Shown: positions 20,843 through 30,481 of the stretch, one piece after another
How the letters are laid out: every line of letters begins with the position of its first letter
Numbering within the stretch: the stretch's first letter is position 1
Assembly: GCA_016211105.1 (NCBI GenBank)
Contig: JACQSX010000028.1
Location: 1-64,000 of the forward strand
Reading direction: 5' to 3'
Origin: Acidobacteriota bacterium
GTDB lineage: Bacteria; Acidobacteriota; UBA6911; JACQSX01
DNA length: 64,000 bases
The notes under the pieces: model-generated
Database searches by the model: none
What the model saw: the letters and a program-made list of their open reading frames with translations, nothing else
Told to the model about the DNA's origin: nothing
Position numbers and translations under genes: made by a program

Positions 20843-21445
20843 ATGAGCGTGGAGCAGGAAATCAAGATTGTAGCTGAAGTAGATAAAGAGGATATTGCTG
20901 TCTGCAGGTTTACGGTTGACCGGCCAGTGTATGCGGGTCGTGTGGACTTTGCCCGCAGTGGGGGAGCGAAAGGCGTGCCCTTGGCTGAAAAACTTTTCGA
21001 GATCGAGGACATTACTCAGGTCTCAATGTTCGGCCCTGTTGTGGTGGTTAGCAAGCTTGCAGATCGAAGTTGGAGAGAGATCGGAAAACAAGTCGGAGCC
21101 GCCATCCGTGAATACCTGAAATCGGGGATGGGCCCGACCGAAGAGCGGTTCCAGGCTTCTCTAGCGGAGCCCGCCGCGATGCGAAAGAAGATTCAAGAAC
21201 TTTTCGACGCCCAAATCAACCCCGGCGTAGCGACGCATGGGGGGTGGGTGGAACTGATCGATGTCAAGGATAATAACGTTTATCTGCGTATGGGCGGTGG
21301 CTGCCAGGGGTGCGGGATGGCCGATGTAACTTTGAAACAAGGCATCGAGGCATTAATTCGGGAGAAAGTCCCCGAAGTCTGGCAAGTGCTCGACGTAACC
21401 GACCACGCAGGGGGCACCAATCCTTACTACGAGCCGGCCAAGTAA
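20843..21445 (+). CDS. NifU/Nfu-like iron-sulfur scaffold protein
   Basis: 200 residues. The first ~95 match the Nfu N-terminal domain (LAEKLFEIEDITQVSMFGPV). The C-terminal part is a NifU-like domain with a cysteine pair in MGGGCQGCGMADVTL. Such proteins assemble or carry [4Fe-4S] clusters. Its place between the radical SAM gene and the ATP-grasp gene suggests it supplies clusters for that enzyme; this is inference. Confidence 0.88.
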   Translation: MSVEQEIKIVAEVDKEDIAVCRFTVDRPVYAGRVDFARSGGAKGVPLAEKLFEIEDITQVSMFGPVVVVSKLADRSWREIGKQVGAAIREYLKSGMGPTEERFQASLAEPAAMRKKIQELFDAQINPGVATHGGWVELIDVKDNNVYLRMGGGCQGCGMADVTLKQGIEALIREKVPEVWQVLDVTDHAGGTNPYYEPAK

Positions 21446-21515
21446 GGATGAGGTCAAAAAGTTGACCGCACGATTCATCTGTGTTGTATTCGTTTGCGAC
21501 TAGAGCGACCGTCCT

Positions 21516-22805
21516 ATGCCGCGTGTCCTGCTACTTTTCCCCACGACAACCTACCGCGCAGAAGCGTTTCTCAGGGCAGCGACGCGGTTGGGCGCAGAGA
21601 TAACGGTCGCCACCGAGGAAGATACCGCGTTGACCGGGTTGAATCCTCACCGATTGCTGACGCTTGACTTTGACGATCCTGCTGGAGCCGTGCGCCGAGT
21701 AGCAGGATTTGCTCGTGAATATCCCATTGACGCAGTTGTGCCGGTGGATGAGCAATCGGCTGTAGTTGCCGCCGCTCTTGCTGCGGCCTTATCCCTGCGC
21801 CAGAACTCGCTCCAGTCAACCTTGGCGGCGGGAAACAAGTACCGGATGCGCGAGATCTTACGACGGGGAGGGATACGCACTCCTTCGTATCAACTCTTTT
21901 CGGTGGACGACAATCCTGAGTTCCTGGCTGGTGAGGTTAAGTACCCTTGTGTTGTCAAACCGTTGATCCTGTCAGGCAGTCGTGGTGTTATCCGCGCCGA
22001 TACTGAAGAGGACTTTGTGCGCGCTTTCCGGAGATTGGCAGCGATCCTTTGTGCCCCCGACGTTGCAAAATGCGGTGCTGCCGCGCGACAGATCCTTGTC
22101 GAAGACTTTATAGCGGGGAAGGAGGTAGCCGCCGAAGGACTCCTCTCCGGTGGCAAGCTCCACGTGTTGGCGATCTTCGACAAGCCGGACCCGCTTGATG
22201 GTCCGTTCTTTGAAGAGACTATTTATGTCACCCCCTCAAGATTGGCGCCGACGGCGCAGGCGGAGATTTCCTCCTGTGTGGCGGCTGCGGCTAAGGCGCT
22301 GGGTCTTACAGAAGGTCCGCTGCACGCGGAACTGCGCGTAAGTGAAGCGGGACCGTGGATCATTGAAGTGGCGGCGCGGTCGATCGGCGGACGTTGTTCT
22401 CGGGCTTTGCGCTTCGACGGCGGGGCGTCGCTTGAAGAAGTCATCTTGCGACATGCTCTCGGTATGGAGATTCAGTCGATCCAACGCGAGCAAGAGGCGG
22501 CGGGTGTGATGATGATTCCAATACCGAAGGGCGGGATACTGAAGGAAATCAACGGCGTGGTGGAGGCAAAGAATGTCGTTGGGATTGAGGAAGTCTCGAT
22601 CACCGCTCACAAGGGGCAAGAACTAGTGCCTCTTCCTGAAGGATCGCGTTACTTGGGCTTCATCTTCGCTCGTGGCGCCACTTCGGAGAGCGTCGAGGTA
22701 GCGCTGCGTCGGGCCCATTGTCACCTTGACTTCGTCATTGAAGCGGAGGTGACCAAGGCGCGATGGCACGACGTCGGACTGGTAGGTCCGCCTTGCAGAA
22801 TGTAG
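21516..22805 (+). CDS. ATP-grasp domain ligase
   Basis: 429 residues with the ATP-grasp arrangement: an N-terminal preATP-grasp part, then YPCVVKPLILSGSRGV (nucleotide-binding lysine), then the metal-binding GPLHAELRVSEAGPWIIEVA with SIGGRC. Such enzymes join a carboxylate to an amine or thiol through an acyl-phosphate. The substrate is not identifiable. It follows the NifU-like gene by 70 bp in the same direction, so it probably belongs with the CUAEP radical SAM gene. Confidence 0.85.
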   Translation: MPRVLLLFPTTTYRAEAFLRAATRLGAEITVATEEDTALTGLNPHRLLTLDFDDPAGAVRRVAGFAREYPIDAVVPVDEQSAVVAAALAAALSLRQNSLQSTLAAGNKYRMREILRRGGIRTPSYQLFSVDDNPEFLAGEVKYPCVVKPLILSGSRGVIRADTEEDFVRAFRRLAAILCAPDVAKCGAAARQILVEDFIAGKEVAAEGLLSGGKLHVLAIFDKPDPLDGPFFEETIYVTPSRLAPTAQAEISSCVAAAAKALGLTEGPLHAELRVSEAGPWIIEVAARSIGGRCSRALRFDGGASLEEVILRHALGMEIQSIQREQEAAGVMMIPIPKGGILKEINGVVEAKNVVGIEEVSITAHKGQELVPLPEGSRYLGFIFARGATSESVEVALRRAHCHLDFVIEAEVTKARWHDVGLVGPPCRM

Positions 22806-22881
22806 ATTTCCCGCGCATTCTCCAGAAAGCTCTGTTCAGGATTGCGGAGAGGGAATTGCAAATTTCCTGATGGCGACATGG

Positions 22882-23451
22882 TCATCGGATATCATCCGGA
22901 GTATCCTCTTTTCCGTCCGGCCCATTCGAAATGATTGTCGGTTTCCCGTTGGATATTCTCATCCTGTATTCATGATGCCATCCGTCCACACGGATGACCC
23001 GGTTCAAATATTTGGGGCTTAGCTTGTCGATCAGATCGACAAAGTCGGATGCGGAGGGGGGCACGCCTTCTTGGACGTTGTATTTTTCGATTGCGTCCAG
23101 GATTGACTGCATATCCTGGCGAGTATGCCGCGCTCGGATATTGTCCAGTGCCTCTTTCAGATCTTGGACACTTTCCCATCCGAGTTCGCCTAAACGCACT
23201 TCTTTTAGAACCCATCGATTATTCTCTCTTTGGAATCGAAAACCGGTGGTCACGGTGCCTTCAGCGGTAGCCATGGAACCGAAAGAGTTAAAATCGCTGA
23301 ACAGGATTAAAGGGCTGAGCGATTCAAGCTCGCTCCCCCGTAGCAGATTCCCGGCTAGTCTTTCTCCCTTGCTTCTGCTCGCGCAGCCCGCGCAACTCAA
23401 AATGCAACTGACGGTGAGGAGCGTCCATCCAATGCTTTTCTTTCCGTACAT
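22882..23451 (-). CDS. Lipoprotein with GspG-like C-terminal domain
   Basis: 189 residues from the ATG at 23451. A lipoprotein signal ends in LSCAGC (lipobox; lipidated Cys at about residue 23). The C-terminal part, VDGWHHEYRMRISNGKP and SNGPDGKEDTPDDI, resembles the calcium-binding end of type II secretion pseudopilin GspG. There is no pseudopilin N-terminal helix, so it is not a pilin itself. Role unknown. Confidence 0.6.
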   Translation of the reverse strand: MYGKKSIGWTLLTVSCILSCAGCASRSKGERLAGNLLRGSELESLSPLILFSDFNSFGSMATAEGTVTTGFRFQRENNRWVLKEVRLGELGWESVQDLKEALDNIRARHTRQDMQSILDAIEKYNVQEGVPPSASDFVDLIDKLSPKYLNRVIRVDGWHHEYRMRISNGKPTIISNGPDGKEDTPDDIR

Positions 23452-23597
23452 AGTGTCATCCTTACTAGCGAATTCGCAAACTGATCGCGAAGTTAAGTAT
23501 AAGTATAGAGAGGAAATGGAAGTATTGTGAAGGCGAACCAAGGTGCTATCTTCGTAGGCAAGGTGATGGTTATTTTTACGGATCGCTTGCCCTCTGT

Positions 23598-25718
23598 ATG
23601 AGCAAGCCGCCTTTGAGATTGGATACGCCAATTCAGTTTGTCAAGGGAGTGGGCCCCCGCCGGGCCTCTGACCTCTCTAAGGAACGAATCGCAACGGTAG
23701 AGGATTTTCTGCTGTATTTGCCGTTCCGTTACGAGGATCGATCCAAGTTTAAGAAAATTTCGGAGTTGCGGGATGGGGAAGTTGCCGTCGTTCTTGGGCA
23801 AGTGGCATTGACCGGTATTCGGCATGCTCAGCGCAAGAGACTTTCTATTTTGGAAGTGGTAGTCCGCGACGAAAGTGCATTGCTCGGTTTAAAGTTTTTT
23901 AATCAACCCTTTCTCAAGAACATCATTCGGCGCGGAGACTGGGTAGTGGCGTACGGTGAAGTGCGATGGGATCCATTTAAGCCGGGCCGTCTCAGCATGC
24001 AGCATGCGGAGTTTGAGATCATCGACAATCCCATGCACAAGCAGGTTCATGTAGGGCGGATCACTCCAATTTACAGAAGGATCGGCACAGTTAGTGGAAA
24101 AGTCATCCGGCAGATTGAGTGGGACGTGCAGCAGGAAATCGATGAAAAGGTCCCCGCATGGTTGCCTCGGGCGGTAGAGGCCAAGTTGGGTTTGCCGGAC
24201 CGAACTACTGCGGTCTTGGGGTTACATGCGCCTCCCCTTGACTACTCGAAGGCGGAAAGGCTGAAAGAGCTGAACGCGTTTCAGTCTCCATTTCATTTTC
24301 GCCTGATCGTTGAAGAATTTTTCCTGTTTCAAACCGGATTACTGATCGCGCGGCAAAGGCGAGAGGAGCGGATCAAGGACCGGAAAATAGAAATCACCGA
24401 TTCCATTCGTGAGCGCCTAAAAAGGATGCTCCCCTTTCATCCTACCGCAGCCCAGAAGGAGGTTCTGCGGGAAATTGTGGAAGATTTACAAAGCCGTCAT
24501 CCGATGAATCGACTGCTTCAAGGAGATGTGGGAAGCGGGAAAACTATCGTTGCGGCCCAGGCGGCACTGGTCGTGGTTGATAACGGGTGGCAGGTGGCAG
24601 TCATGGCTCCGACCGAAATCCTGGCGGAGCAGCATTATCGGACTTTCAGCAAATTGTTTGCTCCTCTGGGTGTGAACACCGCGTTGCTCTCGCGACCCAC
24701 TTCAAAGCAAGAGCGGTCCGAAATTCAAAAGGCTTTAAGCAACCGTTCTCTGAATCTGCTCATCGGAACGCATGCGCTCATTCAGGGTGTAGTGCAATTT
24801 TCCAAACTCGGTTTTGTCATCATCGATGAACAGCACCGTTTCGGAGTGATGCAACGCTCTGCGCTAATGGGAAAAGGAGAAAACGTTGACACCTTGATCA
24901 TGACAGCCACCCCGATTCCGCGCTCGCTGGCGATGACGGTGTATGGCGATTTGGATGTGTCCGTCATCGATCAGCTTCCACCGGGTAGAAAGCCGATCCG
25001 CACCATCCTCAAGTCCCAAGCGAATCGCGAAGAGGTGTACGAACTGGTGGAGAGAGAGATCGCCGCGCGCCGTCAAGCGTATGTCGTCTACCCGCTCATT
25101 GAAGAATCGGAAAAGGTTAATTTGCGCGCAGTTAAAACGATGGGTGAAGAACTATGCCGCCGTTTTCCCAAGCTTCGCATTGGGGTGCTGCACGGCAGGC
25201 TGAAACCTGCAGAAAAAGACAAGTTGATGGGCAAGTTTGCCGCCGCGCAGATTGATATTCTGGCCGCAACAACCGTAGTTGAGGTGGGCATCGATGTACC
25301 CAACGCCACGGTTATGGTGGTGGAACATGCCGAAAGATTCGGTCTCTCCCAGTTGCATCAGTTGCGCGGCCGCGTCGGGCGGGGCGCGCAAGAGTCCATC
25401 TGCGTGCTCCTGGTGGATCGTGTCAGTTCAGAGGATGCCTGGGAGCGGTTACAGATTATGAAGAAATCGCAAGACGGATTTTTGATTGCGGAGAAAGATC
25501 TAGAAATTCGAGGGCCAGGCGAGTTTGCGGGCACGCGCCAGTCTGGGGTTCCGTTATTTCGGCACGGGAATCTGTTGCGTGATCTCAAGCTCATGCAAAT
25601 CGCCCGCGAGGAAGCCGCTAGCTACCTGCGAAGCTTAAGTGGCAACGAAAGAGATTTCTATGTTGCGAAAATGGGAAAGGCTTGGCAAGCCAAATTTCAG
25701 CTAAGCAGAGTGGGATGA
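23598..25718 (+). CDS. recG: ATP-dependent DNA helicase RecG
   Basis: 706 residues. The N-terminal wedge/OB part begins IQFVKGVGPRRASDL. The helicase core has the Walker A segment LLQGDVGSGKTIVAAQAALV, the DEQH box (VIIDEQHRFGVMQR), motif III (TATPIPRS) and the C-terminal QLRGRVGRG. RecG remodels branched DNA and stalled forks. It overlaps rsmD by 4 nt. Confidence 0.97.
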   Translation: MSKPPLRLDTPIQFVKGVGPRRASDLSKERIATVEDFLLYLPFRYEDRSKFKKISELRDGEVAVVLGQVALTGIRHAQRKRLSILEVVVRDESALLGLKFFNQPFLKNIIRRGDWVVAYGEVRWDPFKPGRLSMQHAEFEIIDNPMHKQVHVGRITPIYRRIGTVSGKVIRQIEWDVQQEIDEKVPAWLPRAVEAKLGLPDRTTAVLGLHAPPLDYSKAERLKELNAFQSPFHFRLIVEEFFLFQTGLLIARQRREERIKDRKIEITDSIRERLKRMLPFHPTAAQKEVLREIVEDLQSRHPMNRLLQGDVGSGKTIVAAQAALVVVDNGWQVAVMAPTEILAEQHYRTFSKLFAPLGVNTALLSRPTSKQERSEIQKALSNRSLNLLIGTHALIQGVVQFSKLGFVIIDEQHRFGVMQRSALMGKGENVDTLIMTATPIPRSLAMTVYGDLDVSVIDQLPPGRKPIRTILKSQANREEVYELVEREIAARRQAYVVYPLIEESEKVNLRAVKTMGEELCRRFPKLRIGVLHGRLKPAEKDKLMGKFAAAQIDILAATTVVEVGIDVPNATVMVVEHAERFGLSQLHQLRGRVGRGAQESICVLLVDRVSSEDAWERLQIMKKSQDGFLIAEKDLEIRGPGEFAGTRQSGVPLFRHGNLLRDLKLMQIAREEAASYLRSLSGNERDFYVAKMGKAWQAKFQLSRVG

Positions 25719-26380
25719 TGCGCATCATTGCCGGAAAATTTAAGGGAAGAATTCTTCACTCCTTTTCCGGACGAAGCGTGCGTCCTACCAGTGACCGGCT
25801 CCGCGAAACTCTGTTTGATATCTTGCAAGACGATGTGGAAGGCTCTTTGGTATGGGACGCTTTTGCGGGAACCGGAGCGCTTGGGTTGGAAGCCCTCAGC
25901 CGGGGCGCAAAGTGGGTGGTATTTACGGAGAAGAGCCGGCAAGCGTTGAGGCTGCTGCAAAAAAATATTCGTTTGCTGGGTGTTTCTGGCTCGGTTCGAC
26001 TAGTTCAGGGCGATGCCGTCAGTTGGGCGTCGCGTCTAGGATATTGCTTTGATCTGGTTTTTTTGGATCCGCCCTACGACTTTCACAGCTATCTGGATCT
26101 CGCCTTGGCAATTGGGACGCATCGAGTTTGCCGGCCGCAGGGGAAAATCATTTTGGAGCATCACAAAAACTCTTCCCATGTCGCGAGGCTATTGAAAAGT
26201 TTCAAATCGGCACGACAAGTGCGTCAGGGAGAGTCCGTGCTTTCTTTTTTTTTCGGAGAAGAGTTCATTCGTGGCTCGGCCGACTGGATGGCACATCGAG
26301 TCTCGCTATATACGGCAGATCCCGATATTCTTCCCCGTAATCCAACCCGTAGCCGATCACGTACTCCTCGCCGATCGTAA
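25715..26380 (+). CDS. rsmD: 16S rRNA (guanine966-N2)-methyltransferase RsmD
   Basis: 221 residues from the ATG at 25715, overlapping the recG stop. It begins MMRIIAGKFKGR, with the SAM-binding DAFAGTGALGLEALSRGA and the catalytic DPPY motif in VFLDPPYDF. The last ~38 codons run antiparallel over the end of hpt (116 nt) and exceed the usual family length, so the C-terminal tail may be nonconserved. Confidence 0.92.
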   Translation: MMRIIAGKFKGRILHSFSGRSVRPTSDRLRETLFDILQDDVEGSLVWDAFAGTGALGLEALSRGAKWVVFTEKSRQALRLLQKNIRLLGVSGSVRLVQGDAVSWASRLGYCFDLVFLDPPYDFHSYLDLALAIGTHRVCRPQGKIILEHHKNSSHVARLLKSFKSARQVRQGESVLSFFFGEEFIRGSADWMAHRVSLYTADPDILPRNPTRSRSRTPRRS

Positions 26381-26843
26381 AGCCTCGATAGTCGATGGGC
26401 ACGTCAATAATTCGGATCGATTTACGATCCAGCAACGTGCAGATCGAAAGAGATGCAGGGTGGCGTGCCCTCAGGTTTCTCAAGAGGTAGTTGGTGCTGA
26501 AGCCCGTATCGATGATGTCTTCGATAATCAGGATGTTTCTGGCCTGGACATCGGAGTCAAGATCCTTGAGGATGGCTATTCCGGTAGGGCGCCCGTGCTT
26601 CCGAAACTTGGTGATCGACATAAAGTCCAGCTTCACGGGCAGGTCAATTTGCCGAATCAAGTCGCAAGTAAATACGACGGCGCCTTTTAACATCGCTACG
26701 ACCAGGAGATCTCGACCGGAAAAATCGCGGGTGATTTCCCGTCCTATCTGCGTAACACGGGCGTCGAGAACTTGTTGGGAAAAGAGCACTTCTCCCAAGC
26801 CGAGGTAATTCTTGAAGTTCAGGGTTGTTTCATTCAATGCCAA
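26265..26843 (-). CDS. hpt: Hypoxanthine phosphoribosyltransferase
   Basis: 192 residues. The PRPP-binding motif is IIEDIIDTGFSTNYLL, and the flexible-loop region is FMSITKFRKHGRPTG. It salvages hypoxanthine/guanine to nucleotides. The ATG at 26843 overlaps the end of the upstream nuclease-like gene by 14 nt, so the two are probably co-transcribed on the minus strand. Confidence 0.94.
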   Translation of the reverse strand: MALNETTLNFKNYLGLGEVLFSQQVLDARVTQIGREITRDFSGRDLLVVAMLKGAVVFTCDLIRQIDLPVKLDFMSITKFRKHGRPTGIAILKDLDSDVQARNILIIEDIIDTGFSTNYLLRNLRARHPASLSICTLLDRKSIRIIDVPIDYRGFTIGEEYVIGYGLDYGEEYRDLPYIARLDVPSSRPSHE

Positions 26844-27195
26844 GTTTGAGCAACAGGCTTTCGAAACTCCTTCGATAAATGATTACCAGGCTCACTTCAG
26901 GATAAAGTTGTCGAAATAGACGGATCTTGCGGTTTTTCTTTGTGACGTGCTTCTGCCGGAGAGTCGTTACTTCTATAAACACGTTGTATTCGGGCAGATA
27001 GAAATCCGGAGTGAAACTTTCAGTTACCTTTCCCTCCGGATCACGCGCCAACGGAAAACAAACCGCTTCGTAAAGCCACTGGATGCGATAGAACGACAAA
27101 AGGTCGGAAAAATCCTTTTCGCTAGGATGGGCGAAAGAGAGAGGCGCGAGTGTGTTGCAGCTAAACTCCTGAGTAGATTCGACCTTGGTTTCCAA
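26830..27195 (-). CDS. Hypothetical protein with PD-(D/E)xK nuclease-like motif
   Basis: 121 residues. The segment FTPDFYLPEYNVFIEVTTLR has the PD...(D/E)xT spacing typical of restriction-endonuclease-like folds, and VSLVIIYRRSF follows. The Lys of the classical motif is replaced by Thr. Activity is unknown. It lies directly upstream of hpt. Confidence 0.55.
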   Translation of the reverse strand: METKVESTQEFSCNTLAPLSFAHPSEKDFSDLLSFYRIQWLYEAVCFPLARDPEGKVTESFTPDFYLPEYNVFIEVTTLRQKHVTKKNRKIRLFRQLYPEVSLVIIYRRSFESLLLKLGIE

Positions 27196-27254
27196 TACTG
27201 CGTCCTTCAGGCATAATTTTAGGTCGAGGAACCTGGCCAGTCAAGAAAAGAATA

Positions 27255-29756
27255 CTATACCTTGGGTTGATAGTGATCTTTGCTACAGTATCTAGTAGTA
27301 AGCGTTGCCAGGAGGACGGCGAGAAACGAAAGCCACTCGCCACCGCCAGATGGCGGGTGCGGGTAATGCGGCGCAATCAGGATATACGGAGCCCAAAAGT
27401 AAGGGTTGGACATAGAAACCGAGTAGACCCCGACCTGGAATGAATTTCGGCGGAACTGGAGGCGAGCCCGACGAAAATTTTGAGCCAGTGAAGCCTCGCG
27501 CAATGGCAGTCGATAAAACTCAGCTAGCAGCCGTGTGGAATGTTGGTCGATCGGCCACAGTGTGGCGATGATCTGGCGGGCTCCGGCGGCTTGAAATCCG
27601 CTGGATAAACCAAGAAGTCCATTTCCAAATCCGGAAATCTCACCGGCTGAGTCACAGGAACTCAGCACAATCAAACGATAGGCTAATCGGGTTTGGGCGA
27701 TCTGGCGAGCAGTAACAACATCTTGAGTGGCCAGGGTAGACAGCGCCGGGAATGTTTGGTTTGACAGCGAGTGCCCAGCATAATGGAGCATGTCACTCCG
27801 GTTTTGACGTACTTCGTCCCAAGTCCCTGCCACGTGGGTACCCCGAGGTAAGAAGGCCAGATCCTCGACCGGACCGTCCAGCCACGCCGTCAGACTTTCT
27901 AAGGTACGCGGTTTGCCTTCAGGAACATGCAGCGTATCCCAATAGCGAATGGCAGCCTTTTCTAACAGCGGTCTCCCGCTGTTACTTTCAAGTATTTCAA
28001 AGGGAACCGCGTGGAGTTTGCCGTCTGGTAGGATGGTCCAGCAGCGAGTGCCGGCAAGGTCGCTTTCCAGCGGTTCAATTACCGTGCGGTACAGGAGATT
28101 CGCGATTTGCCGATTGTAAAGAGGCGCCAGCAAATTGACAGTGTGGCCGAATGGGGCAACTAGAGAGTCGATATGACTTCCCAGGGTTGATTCGGGCGTA
28201 TTCAGTACAATGCAGTCTAGCGTCTCGCGCCGTATGATCCAGACAAAAGTTCGTTGGTCGGTGACACAAAAATCGATGACTGCGCAGTCCGGTCCCAGGC
28301 TTTGCTGTAACAAGTGCAGGGCAGGGTGAGGTCTGCCTCGCGCAAAGCTCTTGCCCATTTCCCAGACGGTCAAGCCCTGGTAGATTTTCCCCTGCTGGAC
28401 GAAGGCGGATGTCCAGAGTCTGGCTACCTCCAGGACCCGCGCGGAGAAATTGAATTCAAAGTCAGTACCCAGCTTGTGTCTCTGCAGATGAAGGAAGGCT
28501 TCCCGACAACTTTCCTCGACTCTTTTCAGATTTCTCTCCCGATAATAGATTTGCGCGCGCAGAAGTTCCATCTGCCAGCGATTTGGGTCGTCTTTGACAA
28601 GCAAGGGGGCAGCCTCGGCAAGCAGTCTGGACGCCTCCGCGCCGGAGGGAGCAACCCGGAGAGCATCACAAAGGGCGTCAGAAATGAATTCTGGATTCTT
28701 CGTTTGTTCAGCCTCCCGCAATGACGATGTTGCCAGGGCCAGTGCTTGATTCGTTTTGCCGATTGAGCGCAGATATTGCTGATGCAGACTGAGACGTTGA
28801 AAGTACGCTGCTGACTTCTTCGGCGCCGCCTTGGCAAGGATGACTCGAGCGTCTTCGGCATGGTGCAGTGCCAATAAACAGTCCGCAATATTGTTCTCCA
28901 CCGTGGGCACGTCGGGATGCCCCGGGGGAAGAAATCTCAGGCACTGACGATAGTATTCAAGGGCCGCCTTGAAATTGCCGCATTCATGGTAAAGCGTAGC
29001 CAGGTTGTTGGCGGCGGCAGCGATTCCCTCGCGATACTCGATGGCTGCGTGGAGTTCCAGAGCGTGGTAGTAGTGCTGTAAAGCGGGATAAAGATCCCCC
29101 TGTTTTTGCGAGTTCATACCCAGGTTTTCCTGGACCATGGCGTCAAGATGTGTGGGATTTTCTGAGCGCTGCAATGTCAGGCATTGAGACAACCAGCGAT
29201 TCGATTCGGGAAATCGGCCTTCATCGGCAAGAGTGTAGGCGATGAGGAACAAAAGGTGCTGTTGCTGCCACCGCCGGTCGCCTGCCCTGGCAATTTGCAG
29301 AGCCTTTTCGAACTGTTCCCTCGCTTGGCGCCAGTTCCCGTTTTGCTTATCGCGCAGGCCCCTTTCCTTATACCCGTAAATCTCTTTCAGTGAGCTAGCA
29401 TCCAAGCTGGCGATTTCGCTGAGAGCGTGGTTACGCAGTTGTGGTTGCAGCAGTAGCAGGGCATGTCGGTACCTCCGAGCGAATTCCTCGCCGTGCGTCG
29501 CCAGCCCCTTTTCGAAGGCTTTGCTTGCCTCGTTCTGATGGTCGAGAAAGATCGCCTTGGCCCGAGCCAGATCCGCGCGCCGCAAAGCGCGAAGGAAGTC
29601 GCCCGCCACATCCGGTTTGACGGGTGAGATAAGCGCCAGGGATACGATCGGGGCGCAAAGCAGGGTCGAGAGGGGCAAGCCTCTGAGCCGCAATCGCGCA
29701 CGTCCGGAAACGACCGCAATGTCTTCCATCCTGACGTTCCGTTTCTGACTCGACAC
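27255..29756 (-). CDS. TPR-CHAT caspase-like protease
   Basis: 833 residues. A hydrophobic segment near residues 29-47 suggests export or membrane anchoring. A long helical-repeat part (about residues 60-470, TPR-like) follows. The C-terminal CHAT domain carries the catalytic His (LHYAGHSL) and Cys (IVLSSCDSAG) and the late ATLWPIDQHSTRLLAEFY. CHAT proteins are caspase-like peptidases. It follows an ECF sigma and TPR anti-sigma gene in one minus-strand operon, so its expression or role is probably tied to that signalling pair. Confidence 0.85.
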   Translation of the reverse strand: MSSQKRNVRMEDIAVVSGRARLRLRGLPLSTLLCAPIVSLALISPVKPDVAGDFLRALRRADLARAKAIFLDHQNEASKAFEKGLATHGEEFARRYRHALLLLQPQLRNHALSEIASLDASSLKEIYGYKERGLRDKQNGNWRQAREQFEKALQIARAGDRRWQQQHLLFLIAYTLADEGRFPESNRWLSQCLTLQRSENPTHLDAMVQENLGMNSQKQGDLYPALQHYYHALELHAAIEYREGIAAAANNLATLYHECGNFKAALEYYRQCLRFLPPGHPDVPTVENNIADCLLALHHAEDARVILAKAAPKKSAAYFQRLSLHQQYLRSIGKTNQALALATSSLREAEQTKNPEFISDALCDALRVAPSGAEASRLLAEAAPLLVKDDPNRWQMELLRAQIYYRERNLKRVEESCREAFLHLQRHKLGTDFEFNFSARVLEVARLWTSAFVQQGKIYQGLTVWEMGKSFARGRPHPALHLLQQSLGPDCAVIDFCVTDQRTFVWIIRRETLDCIVLNTPESTLGSHIDSLVAPFGHTVNLLAPLYNRQIANLLYRTVIEPLESDLAGTRCWTILPDGKLHAVPFEILESNSGRPLLEKAAIRYWDTLHVPEGKPRTLESLTAWLDGPVEDLAFLPRGTHVAGTWDEVRQNRSDMLHYAGHSLSNQTFPALSTLATQDVVTARQIAQTRLAYRLIVLSSCDSAGEISGFGNGLLGLSSGFQAAGARQIIATLWPIDQHSTRLLAEFYRLPLREASLAQNFRRARLQFRRNSFQVGVYSVSMSNPYFWAPYILIAPHYPHPPSGGGEWLSFLAVLLATLTTRYCSKDHYQPKV

Positions 29757-29809
29757 GTTCGCCTTTCCCGCGACGGCAACTTCTCGAGGGCGTCGGGATT
29801 ACCCGCCCG

Positions 29810-30481
29810 TCACCTGCGTAATTTACCGAGTAGAGAGATCGCTTCTTGTTGGAACTCGCCGGCGCTGCGCGCAGCCCTGTCCAAATATTTCTTGGTTCCG
29901 GCTTCGTCTCCCTGGCGTAGTCGCAAATTGGCCAGATACCATTGCACGCGGTTGTCTTGTGGATTCCGTCGGGCCAGCTCGGTGAAGAGTTTTTCAGATT
30001 CCACAAGCTGGTTCCGTGCGTAAAGGACATTGGCTAGATAAAAAACGCCTTCGTAGTCTTCCGGGTGCTGTGCCAAGAATTGTCGAAACTGTCTTTCAGC
30101 GCTTGGCCAGTCGTTTTGCGCATAGGCGCGTGCCGCCGCAATAAAGCCGTCAGGCAGACGGGGGGACCGGAGTTGCGGCGGCACCATCGGATAGGGTGTA
30201 CTTACGGCTAATTGGGTCACGTCCCTGGGTGTCATTGCAAGCCAATATCCGATCAGACCTGCGAGAACAATCCCGGCAGCAATTGGCCAAGTTCGGATGC
30301 GCCAGTCCGAAACGGATCGGAGGCGCCTCAGTGCAACCCGATTCTCGCGTATTTCTAACAGTAGACGCAGGCGGTCGTTGCAGTCGGCACACCGTTCTAA
30401 GTGCTCGGTCACCGAAGACGTCTCCGCAGCATCGAGTTCAGATCTCAAAAACCCGGTTAGGTCGATTTCCTGGCATTGCAT
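29810..30481 (-). CDS. Zinc-finger anti-sigma factor with TPR domain
   Basis: 223 residues. The N-terminus has the zf-HC2-like anti-sigma pattern (C near the start, then HLERCADC: H-x3-C-x2-C). A membrane segment (AAGIVLAGLIGYWLAM) comes next, then an exterior TPR-like part (YAQNDWPSAERQFRQFLAQH). The start overlaps the ECF sigma gene by 25 nt, which indicates coupled expression. It most likely sequesters that sigma factor at the membrane. Confidence 0.82.
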   Translation of the reverse strand: MQCQEIDLTGFLRSELDAAETSSVTEHLERCADCNDRLRLLLEIRENRVALRRLRSVSDWRIRTWPIAAGIVLAGLIGYWLAMTPRDVTQLAVSTPYPMVPPQLRSPRLPDGFIAAARAYAQNDWPSAERQFRQFLAQHPEDYEGVFYLANVLYARNQLVESEKLFTELARRNPQDNRVQWYLANLRLRQGDEAGTKKYLDRAARSAGEFQQEAISLLGKLRR